30,522 bases of DNA. Source: an uncultured Eubacterium sp. (GTDB lineage Bacteria > Bacillota > Clostridia > Lachnospirales > Lachnospiraceae). The notes under the pieces are model-generated. The model ran no database searches. It was not told the DNA's origin and saw only the letters and a program-made list of their open reading frames with translations. Shown here piece by piece: positions 1 to 8,653 of the stretch. The stretch is taken from NCBI GenBank assembly GCA_900551945.1, contig URYE01000026.1:1-30522 (forward strand), written 5' to 3'. How positions within the stretch are numbered: the stretch's first letter is position 1; the number at the start of each line of letters is the position of its first letter. Both the position numbers and the translations under genes were made by a program.

Positions 1-193
1 GATCCGGCAGTACCTCATAGTCGAGCTGGCGAATACGCTCCTTACGCTGACCAATCTGAATTCCTTTCTGCTCTTTTTCTTTATTCAGCGCTATGATTTC
101 ATCCCCGAGCGTAGCAATGGTACGGCGCTGTTCGTCCAGCCACAGAAGATCCAGTTTTGAAAGCTGATCTTCGATATCAGTTACTTCACTCAT
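1..193 (-). CDS. Unrecognised protein, 5' part only (runs off window)
   Basis: An open frame starts at the ATG at 193-191 and stays open to base 1, giving the first 64 residues (begins MSEVTDIEDQLSKLDLLW). An in-frame TAG two codons upstream makes this ATG the first possible one, but there is no Shine-Dalgarno sequence before it, unlike nearly every other gene here. The fragment is highly charged and rich in Glu, Gln, Lys and Leu, so probably helical or coiled-coil. Codons such as CTG, CGC, CGT and ACC dominate, unlike the AT-ending codons of all other genes in the window. That points to foreign origin, a mobile element, or an assembly or clone junction (the window begins with GATC). I do not recognise the family. 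Confidence 0.5.
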   Translation of the reverse strand, partial: MSEVTDIEDQLSKLDLLWLDEQRRTIATLGDEIIALNKEKEQKGIQIGQRKERIRQLDYEVLPD

Positions 194-766
194 CTGAAAC
201 TACTTAGAAAGTTCTATAGATTTTAAATTATAATTTCACGTATTATAATTTATTTTTCATTTATGAAATATCGGATACACTTTTTCATTATTTTTCGTGC
301 TAAGCAATCATAAACCTAACTTCTTAAATTCACAACTGTTTAATTTCCTTATGTGCTTTTCATATTTATCGAACATTAATGGCAGATGTTCTAAGCTTTA
401 TGTAAAATATCACTTGAAAAAGTACCTTAATATTTCTCTTCTGATATCTTTGTATACTTACTATGTATTCGATATCCTTCTGATGCAAAGCTTCAATCCA
501 TATCCCTAAACTTCTGATATGCATTTCAAAATATCGTTCTTACCTTCAATTTCTCTGTTCCCTGGAACTCTTCTTCCCGGCTAACTATTGAGATAAGGGT
601 TATACTCTCTCGATAAACATTTCTTTACACATTTATCAAAATCCTTGTATCAGGTCTGTGACAGATATTCAATATAAGTTATCGCTTCTATAATACCTTT
701 GATACATTCCTTCCTTATTAATCAGACTGTGCGTATGCTCTTATATTATATATTATATTTATATTC
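194..766. other. Long gene-poor stretch
   Basis: No frame here has both a ribosome-binding site and protein-like composition. The longest plus-strand frame (297-509) looks like chance. Bases about 480-715 are less AT-rich than their flanks. Read on the minus strand they give protein-like stretches broken by several stops, so they may be a decayed gene, but no family could be recognised. Bases 740-766 are almost pure A/T just before the kinase gene. No clean promoter was found. Confidence 0.4.
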
Positions 767-2392
767 ATGGTAAATATTATTAAAAATAATCTTGCAAAGC
801 GAAATATGAGCCATATACAAAAGCAATATAGAATAATAAATGCAATAAGTAGTCTTTATACTTCAAGTTTTTCAATACATATTATAAAAGATGAATGGGA
901 AGCAATTAAGCTTGGTAAATATGTCAAATCATATCTTCAAGGGGTAAAAAGTGCTGATGAGATGTTAAAAGATTTAAGCGATAATATTATAGACGAAAAG
1001 TTTAGAAAAGGATATTTATCATTTACTAATAGACATACATTATCAGAACGATTAAGAGGTAAAAAAGCTATTGGTTATACATATCAAACAACAGAAGGTA
1101 ATTGGCTGTATTCTCTTATTATTCCTCAAAGAACAGATGATAAGGGAAATCTTCTTACGGTTATGCTTGTTAGTAGAGATATAAGTGAAGATAAACAAAA
1201 AGAGATTGACTATCAAGAGCAATTGCAAAGGACAGCACAAGAAGCTGAAAGAGCTAATATATCAAAAACCGACTTTCTTCGCCGTATGAGCCACGATATA
1301 AGAACGCCTATTAATGGTATAAGAGGCATGGTTGAGATTGCTAGACATAATATTGACAATCCAGAAAAGCAAGCAGAATGTCTTGATAAGATATGGAAAG
1401 CCTCAGGCTTTTTATTAGACCTTGTAAATGATGTGCTTGATATGAACAAGCTAGAGTCAGGCAATATAGTATTAGAGTATGTACCATTTGATTTGAATGA
1501 AATACTTGATGAAACAAAGACAATTATAGAAGCACAAGCTATAGAGTTTGGAATTAAATTTACAATGCAAAAGTTAGATTTAACACATTCAAAACTTATT
1601 GGAAGTCCGCTTCATATAAGACAAGTGCTTCAAAATATAATGAGTAATGCTATTAAGTATAATACGTCGGGTGGTAAAGTTGATGTTACTTGTCGTGAAT
1701 TATCATATCAAAATGATATTGCATTAATAGAAATTGTGTGTAGTGATACTGGTCTTGGAATGAGCGAAGATTTTAAGAACAGAGCATTTGAGCCATTTAT
1801 GCAGGAACATGCTGATACAAGAACAGAGTTAAAAGGAACAGGATTAGGACTTGCCATTACAAAAGAGCTTGTAACGATTATGAATGGAAGTATAGATTTT
1901 ACAAGTATAAAAGACGTTGGAACAACATTTGTAATAAAGATACCGTTTAAAGTAGATAAACAATCTGAAATAGATATTAAGCAAAAACAAATTGATAATG
2001 TAAGCCTTGCAGGAACAAAAGTATTACTTGTTGAAGATAATGAGCTTAATATGGAAATAGCAGAATTTTTGTTATCTAATGAAAATATGATTGTTACAAA
2101 AGCTTGGAATGGAAAAGAAGCAGTTGATATATTTTCACAGTCAAAAGTTGGAGAATATGATATAATACTTATGGATATTATGATGCCTGTAATGAACGGC
2201 TGTGAAGCGGCATTAGCAATACGAGAACTTAATCGAGAAGACGCAAAGACTGTTCCAATATTTGCGATGACAGCTAATGCCTTCTCAGATGATATACAAA
2301 GAAGTAAAGAAGCTGGAATGAATGAACATTTATCGAAGCCTCTTGATGCAGAAAAGATTATGGAAACTATCAGAATATATATTAAAAAATAA
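767..2392 (+). CDS. Soluble hybrid histidine kinase (PAS-like, HisKA, HATPase_c, receiver)
   Basis: This 541-residue protein has no membrane segment and should be cytoplasmic. Residues about 25-145 form a PAS-like sensor that opens RIINAISSLYTSSF and ends LVSRDIS, a type common in Lachnospiraceae hybrid kinases. A short helix leads to the dimerisation domain with phospho-acceptor His176 in MSHDIRTP. The ATP-binding domain (about 275-390) keeps the N box (MSNAIKYN) and the glycine boxes (DTGLGMS, GTGLGLAI). A receiver (about 420-540) has the acidic pair in VEDNELN, phospho-acceptor Asp470 in LMDIMMP and Lys524 in SKP. Phosphate should pass His176 to Asp470, then to the HPt protein encoded 28 bp downstream. 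The start is uncertain: ATG 767 has no Shine-Dalgarno site and neither does the next ATG. The ligand is unknown. Confidence 0.9.
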   Translation: MVNIIKNNLAKRNMSHIQKQYRIINAISSLYTSSFSIHIIKDEWEAIKLGKYVKSYLQGVKSADEMLKDLSDNIIDEKFRKGYLSFTNRHTLSERLRGKKAIGYTYQTTEGNWLYSLIIPQRTDDKGNLLTVMLVSRDISEDKQKEIDYQEQLQRTAQEAERANISKTDFLRRMSHDIRTPINGIRGMVEIARHNIDNPEKQAECLDKIWKASGFLLDLVNDVLDMNKLESGNIVLEYVPFDLNEILDETKTIIEAQAIEFGIKFTMQKLDLTHSKLIGSPLHIRQVLQNIMSNAIKYNTSGGKVDVTCRELSYQNDIALIEIVCSDTGLGMSEDFKNRAFEPFMQEHADTRTELKGTGLGLAITKELVTIMNGSIDFTSIKDVGTTFVIKIPFKVDKQSEIDIKQKQIDNVSLAGTKVLLVEDNELNMEIAEFLLSNENMIVTKAWNGKEAVDIFSQSKVGEYDIILMDIMMPVMNGCEAALAIRELNREDAKTVPIFAMTANAFSDDIQRSKEAGMNEHLSKPLDAEKIMETIRIYIKK

Positions 2393-2420
2393 CGGATATA
2401 CCGTTAGAAATGAGGATATT

Positions 2421-2768
2421 ATGAATATAGTAGAATGTTATGAAAGTATTGGTTCAGATTTTAACAATGTATTAAAAAGACTAGGAAGTGAAAGCCTAGT
2501 AAAGCATTTTGCACTAAAGTTTCTTAATGATGATAGCTTTAATCAGTTAAAGTTAGCTTATGAAAGCAAAGATACAGAAAAAGCCTTTCATGCGGTACAT
2601 ACTCTTAAAGGAGTATGTGGTAATCTTGGCTTTGATAAGTTATACAAAATAAGTGCAGATTTAACAGAAAAATTAAGAAATGGAAGTATAGATGGAACAG
2701 AAGCACTATTTGAAGAAATACAAGAACAATATAATATAATTGTACAAGCTATACAAAGTGTTGAATAA
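2421..2768 (+). CDS. Stand-alone HPt phosphotransfer protein
   Basis: A 115-residue histidine phosphotransfer protein with phospho-acceptor His60 in HTLKGVCGNLGF, the typical HPt motif, on an otherwise helical four-helix-bundle-like chain. I chose ATG 2421 because GAGG lies 5 bases upstream. The frame is open back to 2322, but that would overlap the kinase gene and add residues unlike an HPt. It sits 28 bp after the first hybrid kinase and 31 bp before the second, so the three are probably one transcript. HPt domains are often the last domain of hybrid kinases. As a separate protein it could take phosphate from the receiver of either kinase and pass it to a response regulator that is not in this window. 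Confidence 0.9.
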   Translation: MNIVECYESIGSDFNNVLKRLGSESLVKHFALKFLNDDSFNQLKLAYESKDTEKAFHAVHTLKGVCGNLGFDKLYKISADLTEKLRNGSIDGTEALFEEIQEQYNIIVQAIQSVE

Positions 2769-2799
2769 AATCTATTTGTAATCTAGGGGATATGTGTAA

Positions 2800-5070
2800 A
2801 TGGCAAATTCGATTAACAAACTAGATAATGTCAAGTTAAAAAAAATTCAAAAGATAATAGTAGTAGTTACTAATGTTATACTTGTTTTAATAGCTGTTAT
2901 ATCTTTAGATGTATATTCCAAATATACAAAAAAAGACCAAACACACATTGAAATAGAAGCATTTTGTACTACAATAGAAGTCATGAAGCAGATATCAAAG
3001 AATTATCTTAATACTGAAAAAGGTTATGTAGAAGATTGGTCTGAATATATTGGCAGTAATGACATGACACTTGAAGAAGCACTTGACTTTATCCGAACAA
3101 CAAATACTAAAACGAATAGGTATGCACATATCATTGATATGGATACATATGAAGCATACTCTACCTACATACGAAGTGATGGTAATAATATAAAATGTTA
3201 CAAAGATATAAGTCAAGGAGATTTACAATCTGCTATTTCATTTATTAATACTATGAAACATATGTTCTCTGATAAAGATAGCACAGATATATTAGGAAAG
3301 TATATTGTGAATGAAATGCAGATAACAGTAATTAGTGTAGGAACAAAAGTTGATATAAAACAAGAAGATGGTAGTAAAAAATCATATCTCCTTCTTAGAT
3401 TAATCCCTGTTGAAGATATAAAAGAAATATGGATATTTCCTATGGCATATAAGACTGCAGAAGTGGGCGTAATAAATGATGCTGGTGGATATGTAATACA
3501 GTCTAATTCAATGAAGTCTTCAACATTTTTAGATTTTATAAGGGGTTATAATTTTGAAAACGATTATAATAAAGTATATTCCCTACAAAATGAGCTTGCA
3601 ACCAATAAAAATGGTCTTTTAAGGTATAAAGACTCAAGAGATGTTGATAGTTATTGGTATTATTCTTCTTTTGATGACGGTTCTGGCCTTAAGATACTAG
3701 GATATATTCCAGTTGACAGCCTTAGCAAAAAAGATAATAACTGGCTTATAGTAGTAATAACAAGTGGCATTTTATTATTAATGTTAATAATTGATGGTGC
3801 ATATATTCTTATTATTAATAAGAAGTTAAGAGTTGCAGTTATTACAGCAGAAAACTCAAGTAAAGCAAAGACTAGGTTCTTATCGTCTATGTCGCACGAT
3901 ATAAGAACACCAATGAATGCAGTATTAGGCTTAACTAACGTTGCTAAGAATAATCTTGATAATACTGAGTATGCGAAAGAATGTCTTGACAAAGTAACTC
4001 TTGCTGGTAAGCATTTATTAACACTTATCAATGATATTCTTGATATATCTAAAATAGAAAGTGGACGACTTGTATTAAACCCAGCTTCATTTTCTATAAG
4101 AAATATGTTACAAAATCTTATAAACATGGTTCAAGCACAGCTTGAAGCAAGAAATATTAAGTTAGATATGAATGTGCATGATATAAAATATGAATATATT
4201 ATTGCAGACGAGTTAAGAGTTAATCAGATATATATTAATCTTTTATCTAATGCAATTAAGTATTCTAATCCAGAAGGAATTATAAAGCTTGATGTATATG
4301 AAGAAATAATTCCAGAAAATGACAAACAAATATGTCTTGTATATAGAATACAAGACTATGGAATTGGTATGAAAAAAGACTTTAAGAAAAATATGTATGT
4401 ATCATTTGCAAGAGAAGAAGACAGCCGTATAGATAAGATACAAGGTTCAGGTTTGGGGCTATCAATTGTAAAGCAGATGGTTGACATGATGAATGGAAGT
4501 ATTGAATGTGAAAGTGAGTATTTAAAGGGGACTACATTTGTAGTTAGGTTGAATTTTGATATTGACTACAAATCATTTGTTGAAAGTAAAAAAAATAAGA
4601 TTACAAGTGGTAAAGTTATGTATAATAATATCAAGAATAGTTCTTCTATAAATGATAATACAGAACAAGAAAATAATATAGCTGGAATGAATATTTTAGT
4701 TGCAGAAGATAACGACCTTAATTGGGAAGTTATAAGAGAGTTATTAAAAATTCATAATGTTACATCAAAAAGAGCTGTTAATGGTAAAGAATGTATAGAT
4801 ATCATTAATTCATCTAAAATGGGTGAGTTTGATATGATATTTATGGACGTTCAAATGCCTGTTATGAATGGAAAAGATGCAACAAAGATAATAAGACAAA
4901 GTAATATTGAATATGTTAAAAATATTCCTATATATGCAATGACCGCTGACGCATTTGCGGATGATATAAGAGATTGTATTAATTCTGGAATGGACGGACA
5001 TATTCCAAAGCCGATTGAATTAAAAATAGTTCTTAATGTTTTAAAAAGAGTTAATGAAGAAAAAAATTAA
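2800..5070 (+). CDS. Membrane hybrid histidine kinase with extracellular sensor
   Basis: A 756-residue protein with AGGGGAT about 10 bases before the ATG. A transmembrane helix (about 19-38) and a second (about 315-338) enclose a ~275-residue extracellular domain, probably Cache/PAS-like, though no motif proves it. A dimerisation domain follows with phospho-acceptor His366 in MSHDIRTP, then the ATP-binding domain (about 465-585) with N box LSNAIKYS and glycine boxes DYGIGMK and GSGLGLSI. The receiver (about 630-750) has AEDNDLN, phospho-acceptor Asp683 in FMDVQMP and the PKP lysine. All catalytic residues are present. It likely shares the preceding HPt protein. The downstream solute-binding lipoprotein could present a ligand to its extracellular domain; that is inference from position. 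Confidence 0.9.
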   Translation: MANSINKLDNVKLKKIQKIIVVVTNVILVLIAVISLDVYSKYTKKDQTHIEIEAFCTTIEVMKQISKNYLNTEKGYVEDWSEYIGSNDMTLEEALDFIRTTNTKTNRYAHIIDMDTYEAYSTYIRSDGNNIKCYKDISQGDLQSAISFINTMKHMFSDKDSTDILGKYIVNEMQITVISVGTKVDIKQEDGSKKSYLLLRLIPVEDIKEIWIFPMAYKTAEVGVINDAGGYVIQSNSMKSSTFLDFIRGYNFENDYNKVYSLQNELATNKNGLLRYKDSRDVDSYWYYSSFDDGSGLKILGYIPVDSLSKKDNNWLIVVITSGILLLMLIIDGAYILIINKKLRVAVITAENSSKAKTRFLSSMSHDIRTPMNAVLGLTNVAKNNLDNTEYAKECLDKVTLAGKHLLTLINDILDISKIESGRLVLNPASFSIRNMLQNLINMVQAQLEARNIKLDMNVHDIKYEYIIADELRVNQIYINLLSNAIKYSNPEGIIKLDVYEEIIPENDKQICLVYRIQDYGIGMKKDFKKNMYVSFAREEDSRIDKIQGSGLGLSIVKQMVDMMNGSIECESEYLKGTTFVVRLNFDIDYKSFVESKKNKITSGKVMYNNIKNSSSINDNTEQENNIAGMNILVAEDNDLNWEVIRELLKIHNVTSKRAVNGKECIDIINSSKMGEFDMIFMDVQMPVMNGKDATKIIRQSNIEYVKNIPIYAMTADAFADDIRDCINSGMDGHIPKPIELKIVLNVLKRVNEEKN

Positions 5071-5131
5071 GTATATTATAACTTTTAGTAAATAAATTTA
5101 ACTTGTTTTTAGAAGTAAAAGACAAAGTATA

Positions 5132-5160
5132 TTGTGAATATATACGTTATAGTTTATAAT
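5132..5160 (+). promoter_or_regulatory. Promoter of the solute-binding protein gene
   Basis: TTGTGA (5132-5137), a 17-base spacer and TATAAT (5155-5160), 40 bases before the ATG at 5201. The lipoprotein gene can therefore be made separately from the kinases. Confidence 0.6.
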
Positions 5161-5200
5161 ATATAATAAAATTAAAAACATAAGATTATGTGGTGAATGT

Positions 5201-6511
5201 ATGAAGAGAAGAGTTAATATCTGTGTCAGTGTAATAATGACAGTAATATTAGTTATGTTTAATTTTACAGCTTGTATATCAGAAAAAAAGGAAAATGTTT
5301 CTAATGAACAAACAAAGGAATTTACTCCGTCACTTGATACACAAAAGGAGGTTTCTCTTGATATAGCTGGATTTTTAGCTAATTTTGAAGCACTTGACCA
5401 AGTTGTTAATAATTTTAACAATATATATCCGAATGTAACTATTACATATACAGAAAATACAAGTCGTATGTTAAAGGAGTATATGCAAAACAACGAACAA
5501 GTTGACATAATGATGACAACTAATGATAACTTAAGATATCCAAAATTAACAGATATGTATATATATGATTATTGCTATGATTTATCTTCTGAAAATATAG
5601 ACTTGAGTGCAATTAAAGACAAAATGATAGAAAATTGCGAAGTTGATAATCATGTAGTAAGAATACCTATTGCTGAAAATATATCGGGAATGGTTGTCAA
5701 CAAATCGCTTCTTGCAAAAGAAGGACTTAATGTACCTACGAATTACAAAGAATTTATTGATGTGTTAGAAAAGTTAAAAAATAAAGGTTACACACCTATT
5801 CAAGGTGCGTACAGTCATGCGTACAATGACCTTGTAATAAATATGGCTATGACAATGATTGGTAATGACAGCGAGCTTCTTGAAAAGTTTAATAATTTAG
5901 ACCCAACAGCAGCACAAGAGCTTAAGCCAGTATTTGAAAAGTTAGATTATATTATTAGTAATGGTTATACTGATAATGAAGTTAATGAGTCTTATCCTTA
6001 TGATAACTATGATAAGGCTATTCTTAAGTTTTTTGAAGGCGATGTTCCATTTTGGGTATGTAATACAGAGTCAGTTAGTGGTATGAAAAAAAGAGAGTCT
6101 AAATCACAGGCATTTACAGATAATCCATTTGAATATGAATTTATGTATGTTCCGCTTGGAGAAAATGGTGTATACAAGTACATTGATTCTTGGTATGGCT
6201 TTTCAGTAAATAAATATAGTGATAATTTAGATTATGCCGTTGAATTTATGAGATTTCTTGCAACACAAGAACAGATTAATCTTATGGCTTCTGTAAAGGG
6301 CTTACCTTCAGTTGCAAAGGAAAGTAGTAACCCATTGTATGAAAATATAAGAAATACAACTAATATAGATACACAATATATTAACAATGGTAAATTAAAA
6401 AGTTATATAAGAAATTATATAGAAAATGCAGCAATAAAGCTAGGCAGGGGCAATTGTGATGGGGCTGATGGCGCAGTAAAAGCATTAGAGCAGATGATAC
6501 TTGGTGAATAA
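5201..6511 (+). CDS. Extracellular solute-binding lipoprotein (family 1, sugar type)
   Basis: A 436-residue ABC-type solute-binding protein. The N-terminus MKRRVNICVSVIMTVILVMF is a lipoprotein signal ending in lipobox FTAC, so Cys25 should be lipid-modified and the protein tethered outside the membrane. The rest has the two-lobe family-1 pattern: LDIAGFLANFEALDQVVNNF near the start, then VPTNYKEFIDVLEKLK, GAYSH, and a late W-Y-G-F segment followed by AVEFMRFLATQEQINLMA. Families like this usually bind sugars or oligosaccharides. No permease or ATPase gene is next to it. It follows two sensor kinases, so it may serve as a sensory receptor rather than a transporter part, or may work with permeases encoded elsewhere. 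The ribosome-binding site (GGTGA) is weak. Confidence 0.85.
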   Translation: MKRRVNICVSVIMTVILVMFNFTACISEKKENVSNEQTKEFTPSLDTQKEVSLDIAGFLANFEALDQVVNNFNNIYPNVTITYTENTSRMLKEYMQNNEQVDIMMTTNDNLRYPKLTDMYIYDYCYDLSSENIDLSAIKDKMIENCEVDNHVVRIPIAENISGMVVNKSLLAKEGLNVPTNYKEFIDVLEKLKNKGYTPIQGAYSHAYNDLVINMAMTMIGNDSELLEKFNNLDPTAAQELKPVFEKLDYIISNGYTDNEVNESYPYDNYDKAILKFFEGDVPFWVCNTESVSGMKKRESKSQAFTDNPFEYEFMYVPLGENGVYKYIDSWYGFSVNKYSDNLDYAVEFMRFLATQEQINLMASVKGLPSVAKESSNPLYENIRNTTNIDTQYINNGKLKSYIRNYIENAAIKLGRGNCDGADGAVKALEQMILGE

Positions 6512-6540
6512 AGTATAATATTTATATAGTATTTAAAAAT

Positions 6541-6643
6541 AAAAAAAGGTGCTGTTACACTAATAAAAATTTATACAAGATATATGATTAATTATTATAT
6601 CATATGTATAAAATTTTCTTAGTGCAACAGTACCTTTTTATTT
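6541..6643. terminator. Long hairpin terminator after the signalling cluster
   Basis: GGTGCTGTTACACTAA (from 6547) pairs with TTAGTGCAACAGTACC about 75 bases later with two imperfect pairs, flanked by A-run and T-run. The inner part also folds (TATAC...GTATA). It ends transcription from the left and, because of the flanking A and T runs, could also serve the convergent AAA+ gene. Confidence 0.75.
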
Positions 6644-6780
6644 ATATGAGTTGTAAAAGTCTATGATTATACTAGACCTTTATGGATATCATGATAATTT
6701 GAAAAACTCTTAAAATAAATTTTTTATAGTTTTTGCTTATAAATATATAAAATTGTTAATATATAATATATCAACTTTAA

Positions 6781-8265
6781 TTAGTTAAAAAGTTTTTTAA
6801 TCATTTCAGCATTGTATACAACTTGTTTTTCATGTTCTACTTCAATAAGATAGAGAGCATGAGCAGCTAAGTGTTCAGCGGCTTGTTCCAAATCTCTTAT
6901 ACCAGTAGTATTTTTAAATATATCAAGTACTGCGTCAAGCCCATCATCAAGAACGATACATTCATCTTCATGTAAAGATATACGTTTAAGTACCTTAGGA
7001 AGTGCGAATTTTGAGAAAATAATCTTCTTTTCTTCTCGTGTATAATCAGGAATATCAATTACAGCAAAACGTGAAAGTAAAGGTGCGCTAATCTGGTCTT
7101 TATAATTAGCTGTTGCAATAGGGTATACACCTGATGTTGGAATAAGACATTCCATATAATTATCTGTAAAGCCTAAGTTATCTAATAATGTTAAAAGTAC
7201 GTCAGCAGGATTGCCATTACCGTTGCCTGCTGTAGCTTTGTCAAGCTCGTTAATAATAAATACAAGATTAGACTCACCAGCCATGTTAAAGGCTTCCATA
7301 ATAATACCTGGTTTTGCATTAGAGTATATTCTTGAACTACCAGTGAGCTGTTCTGCGTCATTAATTGAACTCATATCAAGAGTTGACCATGGTAGCTTTA
7401 AAATCTTAGCTATAAGGTAGGCAATCTGTGACTTACCAGTTCCCGCAGGGCCGACAAGTAAGATACCATAAGCTGGAAGTGTATGTGTTCTGTTAATCTG
7501 AATAATTGTTTCGATAATACGTTGCTTTACACTTTCCATTCCAAATAATTCTTCATCGAGAATACGTCTTGCTTCGTCTGGGTCTATTGATTCAAAGTAG
7601 TTACTTTTCCACTTGATATTAAGCATAATTGACAAGGCTCTTTGTGCATGGCGTTTTTCTTCTGGTGTAACCTCGCTAGAACGTGCAACAGCTAAGTTAC
7701 GTCTTGCCCAAAGGCGAATATTTTCAGGAAGTGTAATTCCTGCACAGTTAAGAAAGTCTGATATGCTTGTTAGACTTGTAATTTTCATATTGTCAGCCGA
7801 TTCGTCAAGTTCGTCATCTAAAATATTTTCTGCTAAAGCACTACTTTCTAAAAGACGTTCAATCATAAATTGTAAAAAGCCATCGGAAGAAGATAATTTG
7901 TCGCTGTTGTTGTGTACTATTTCACATATCTTATACACAGCATATCCATCTGGTGTGTTATCTCCTGTAAGTTTAACTTTGATACGATTGTCACCAAGCC
8001 ACTTTATAAGGCTTGTGAAACGTGCGTCAATCTTTAAAATATTACCAAATACATGATTATCATCATTTTGCAATTCAAAAGCTGTTCTTTTGTTAGGATT
8101 AGTAAATGTACCTACAGAATTGCGTTCCCATTGATACTCTGAATTGTCAAGAATAAGGATAGGGTGTTCCTTATCTGTTGTTTTATTATTACTATTAAAT
8201 GTAGTGTATGTACATTCAAATACTGAACCGCTATTTGATGTACTGTTTGCGTCATATACAAGCAT
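6781..8265 (-). CDS. Lon-like AAA+ ATPase lacking a protease domain
   Basis: A 494-residue protein. I chose the ATG at 8265 because AAAGGAG lies 8 bases upstream; the GTG at 8274 overlaps that site. Residues 1 to about 220 are an unrecognised N-terminal region. The ATPase module begins with DPDEARRILDEELFGMESVK, a Lon-type linker. Walker A is GPAGTGKS (272-279). Walker B reads FIINELDK, with Asn339 where AAA+ proteins normally have Asp; the catalytic Glu340 is kept. A sensor region (PIATANY), an arginine-finger-like LLSRF and a C-terminal helical lid (GIRDLEQAAEHLA) follow. The protein ends where Lon's Ser-Lys peptidase domain would begin. It may be an unfoldase or remodelling chaperone; the substrate is unknown. 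It stands alone on the minus strand, so neighbours give no clue. Confidence 0.8.
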   Translation of the reverse strand: MLVYDANSTSNSGSVFECTYTTFNSNNKTTDKEHPILILDNSEYQWERNSVGTFTNPNKRTAFELQNDDNHVFGNILKIDARFTSLIKWLGDNRIKVKLTGDNTPDGYAVYKICEIVHNNSDKLSSSDGFLQFMIERLLESSALAENILDDELDESADNMKITSLTSISDFLNCAGITLPENIRLWARRNLAVARSSEVTPEEKRHAQRALSIMLNIKWKSNYFESIDPDEARRILDEELFGMESVKQRIIETIIQINRTHTLPAYGILLVGPAGTGKSQIAYLIAKILKLPWSTLDMSSINDAEQLTGSSRIYSNAKPGIIMEAFNMAGESNLVFIINELDKATAGNGNGNPADVLLTLLDNLGFTDNYMECLIPTSGVYPIATANYKDQISAPLLSRFAVIDIPDYTREEKKIIFSKFALPKVLKRISLHEDECIVLDDGLDAVLDIFKNTTGIRDLEQAAEHLAAHALYLIEVEHEKQVVYNAEMIKKLFN

Positions 8266-8653
8266 ATTTTCCACTCCTTTGTATTTCTTTTAAATAATTA
8301 TATAATAACACACTTTGCTTTTAAAAAGATATATGTATTAAAAAATATACGTTTTATAGTAATTAACTCGTAATATTTTACATAAAAATCAAGGAATATA
8401 CTAATAGTATATTTATACAGCATGGAAATTTTATGTAAAGATTAAGTAAATTAATTAAAAACCAGTATTTTTGTATGTTTTAAAGTAATTTTTATACTAG
8501 ACTATTACTTTATAATTACTGTATATTATAAGTTAATAATTCTAATAAAATAAATGAAAATTATCAATAAAATGTGTTATTATAAAAATAATGCGATACG
8601 TTAAAAAGTTAGAGTAAAATTTAACTTTAATACAACAGATATAGGAGGTAGAG
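8266..8653. other. Divergent intergenic region with nested hairpins
   Basis: This lies between the AAA+ gene (leftward) and potA (rightward). TTTACATAAAA (8377-8387) is matched by TTTTATGTAAA (8429-8439). Inside is a smaller palindrome, AATATACT-AAT-AGTATATT (about 8394-8412). No good promoter pair was found for potA; an isolated TATAAT at 8511 has no -35 partner. A TATAAT on the minus strand (8302-8297) may serve the AAA+ gene. Confidence 0.45.

Noticed and set aside
297..509. 70-residue plus-strand frame
   Set aside because: No ribosome-binding site, composition of random AT-rich DNA, no family resemblance.
2322..2420. Longer start for the HPt protein
   Set aside because: It would overlap the end of the kinase gene; the ATG at 2421 has a good ribosome-binding site and fits HPt length.
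3660..4127. 155-residue minus-strand frame inside the membrane kinase
   Set aside because: Shadow of a well-supported kinase gene, with no start signal.
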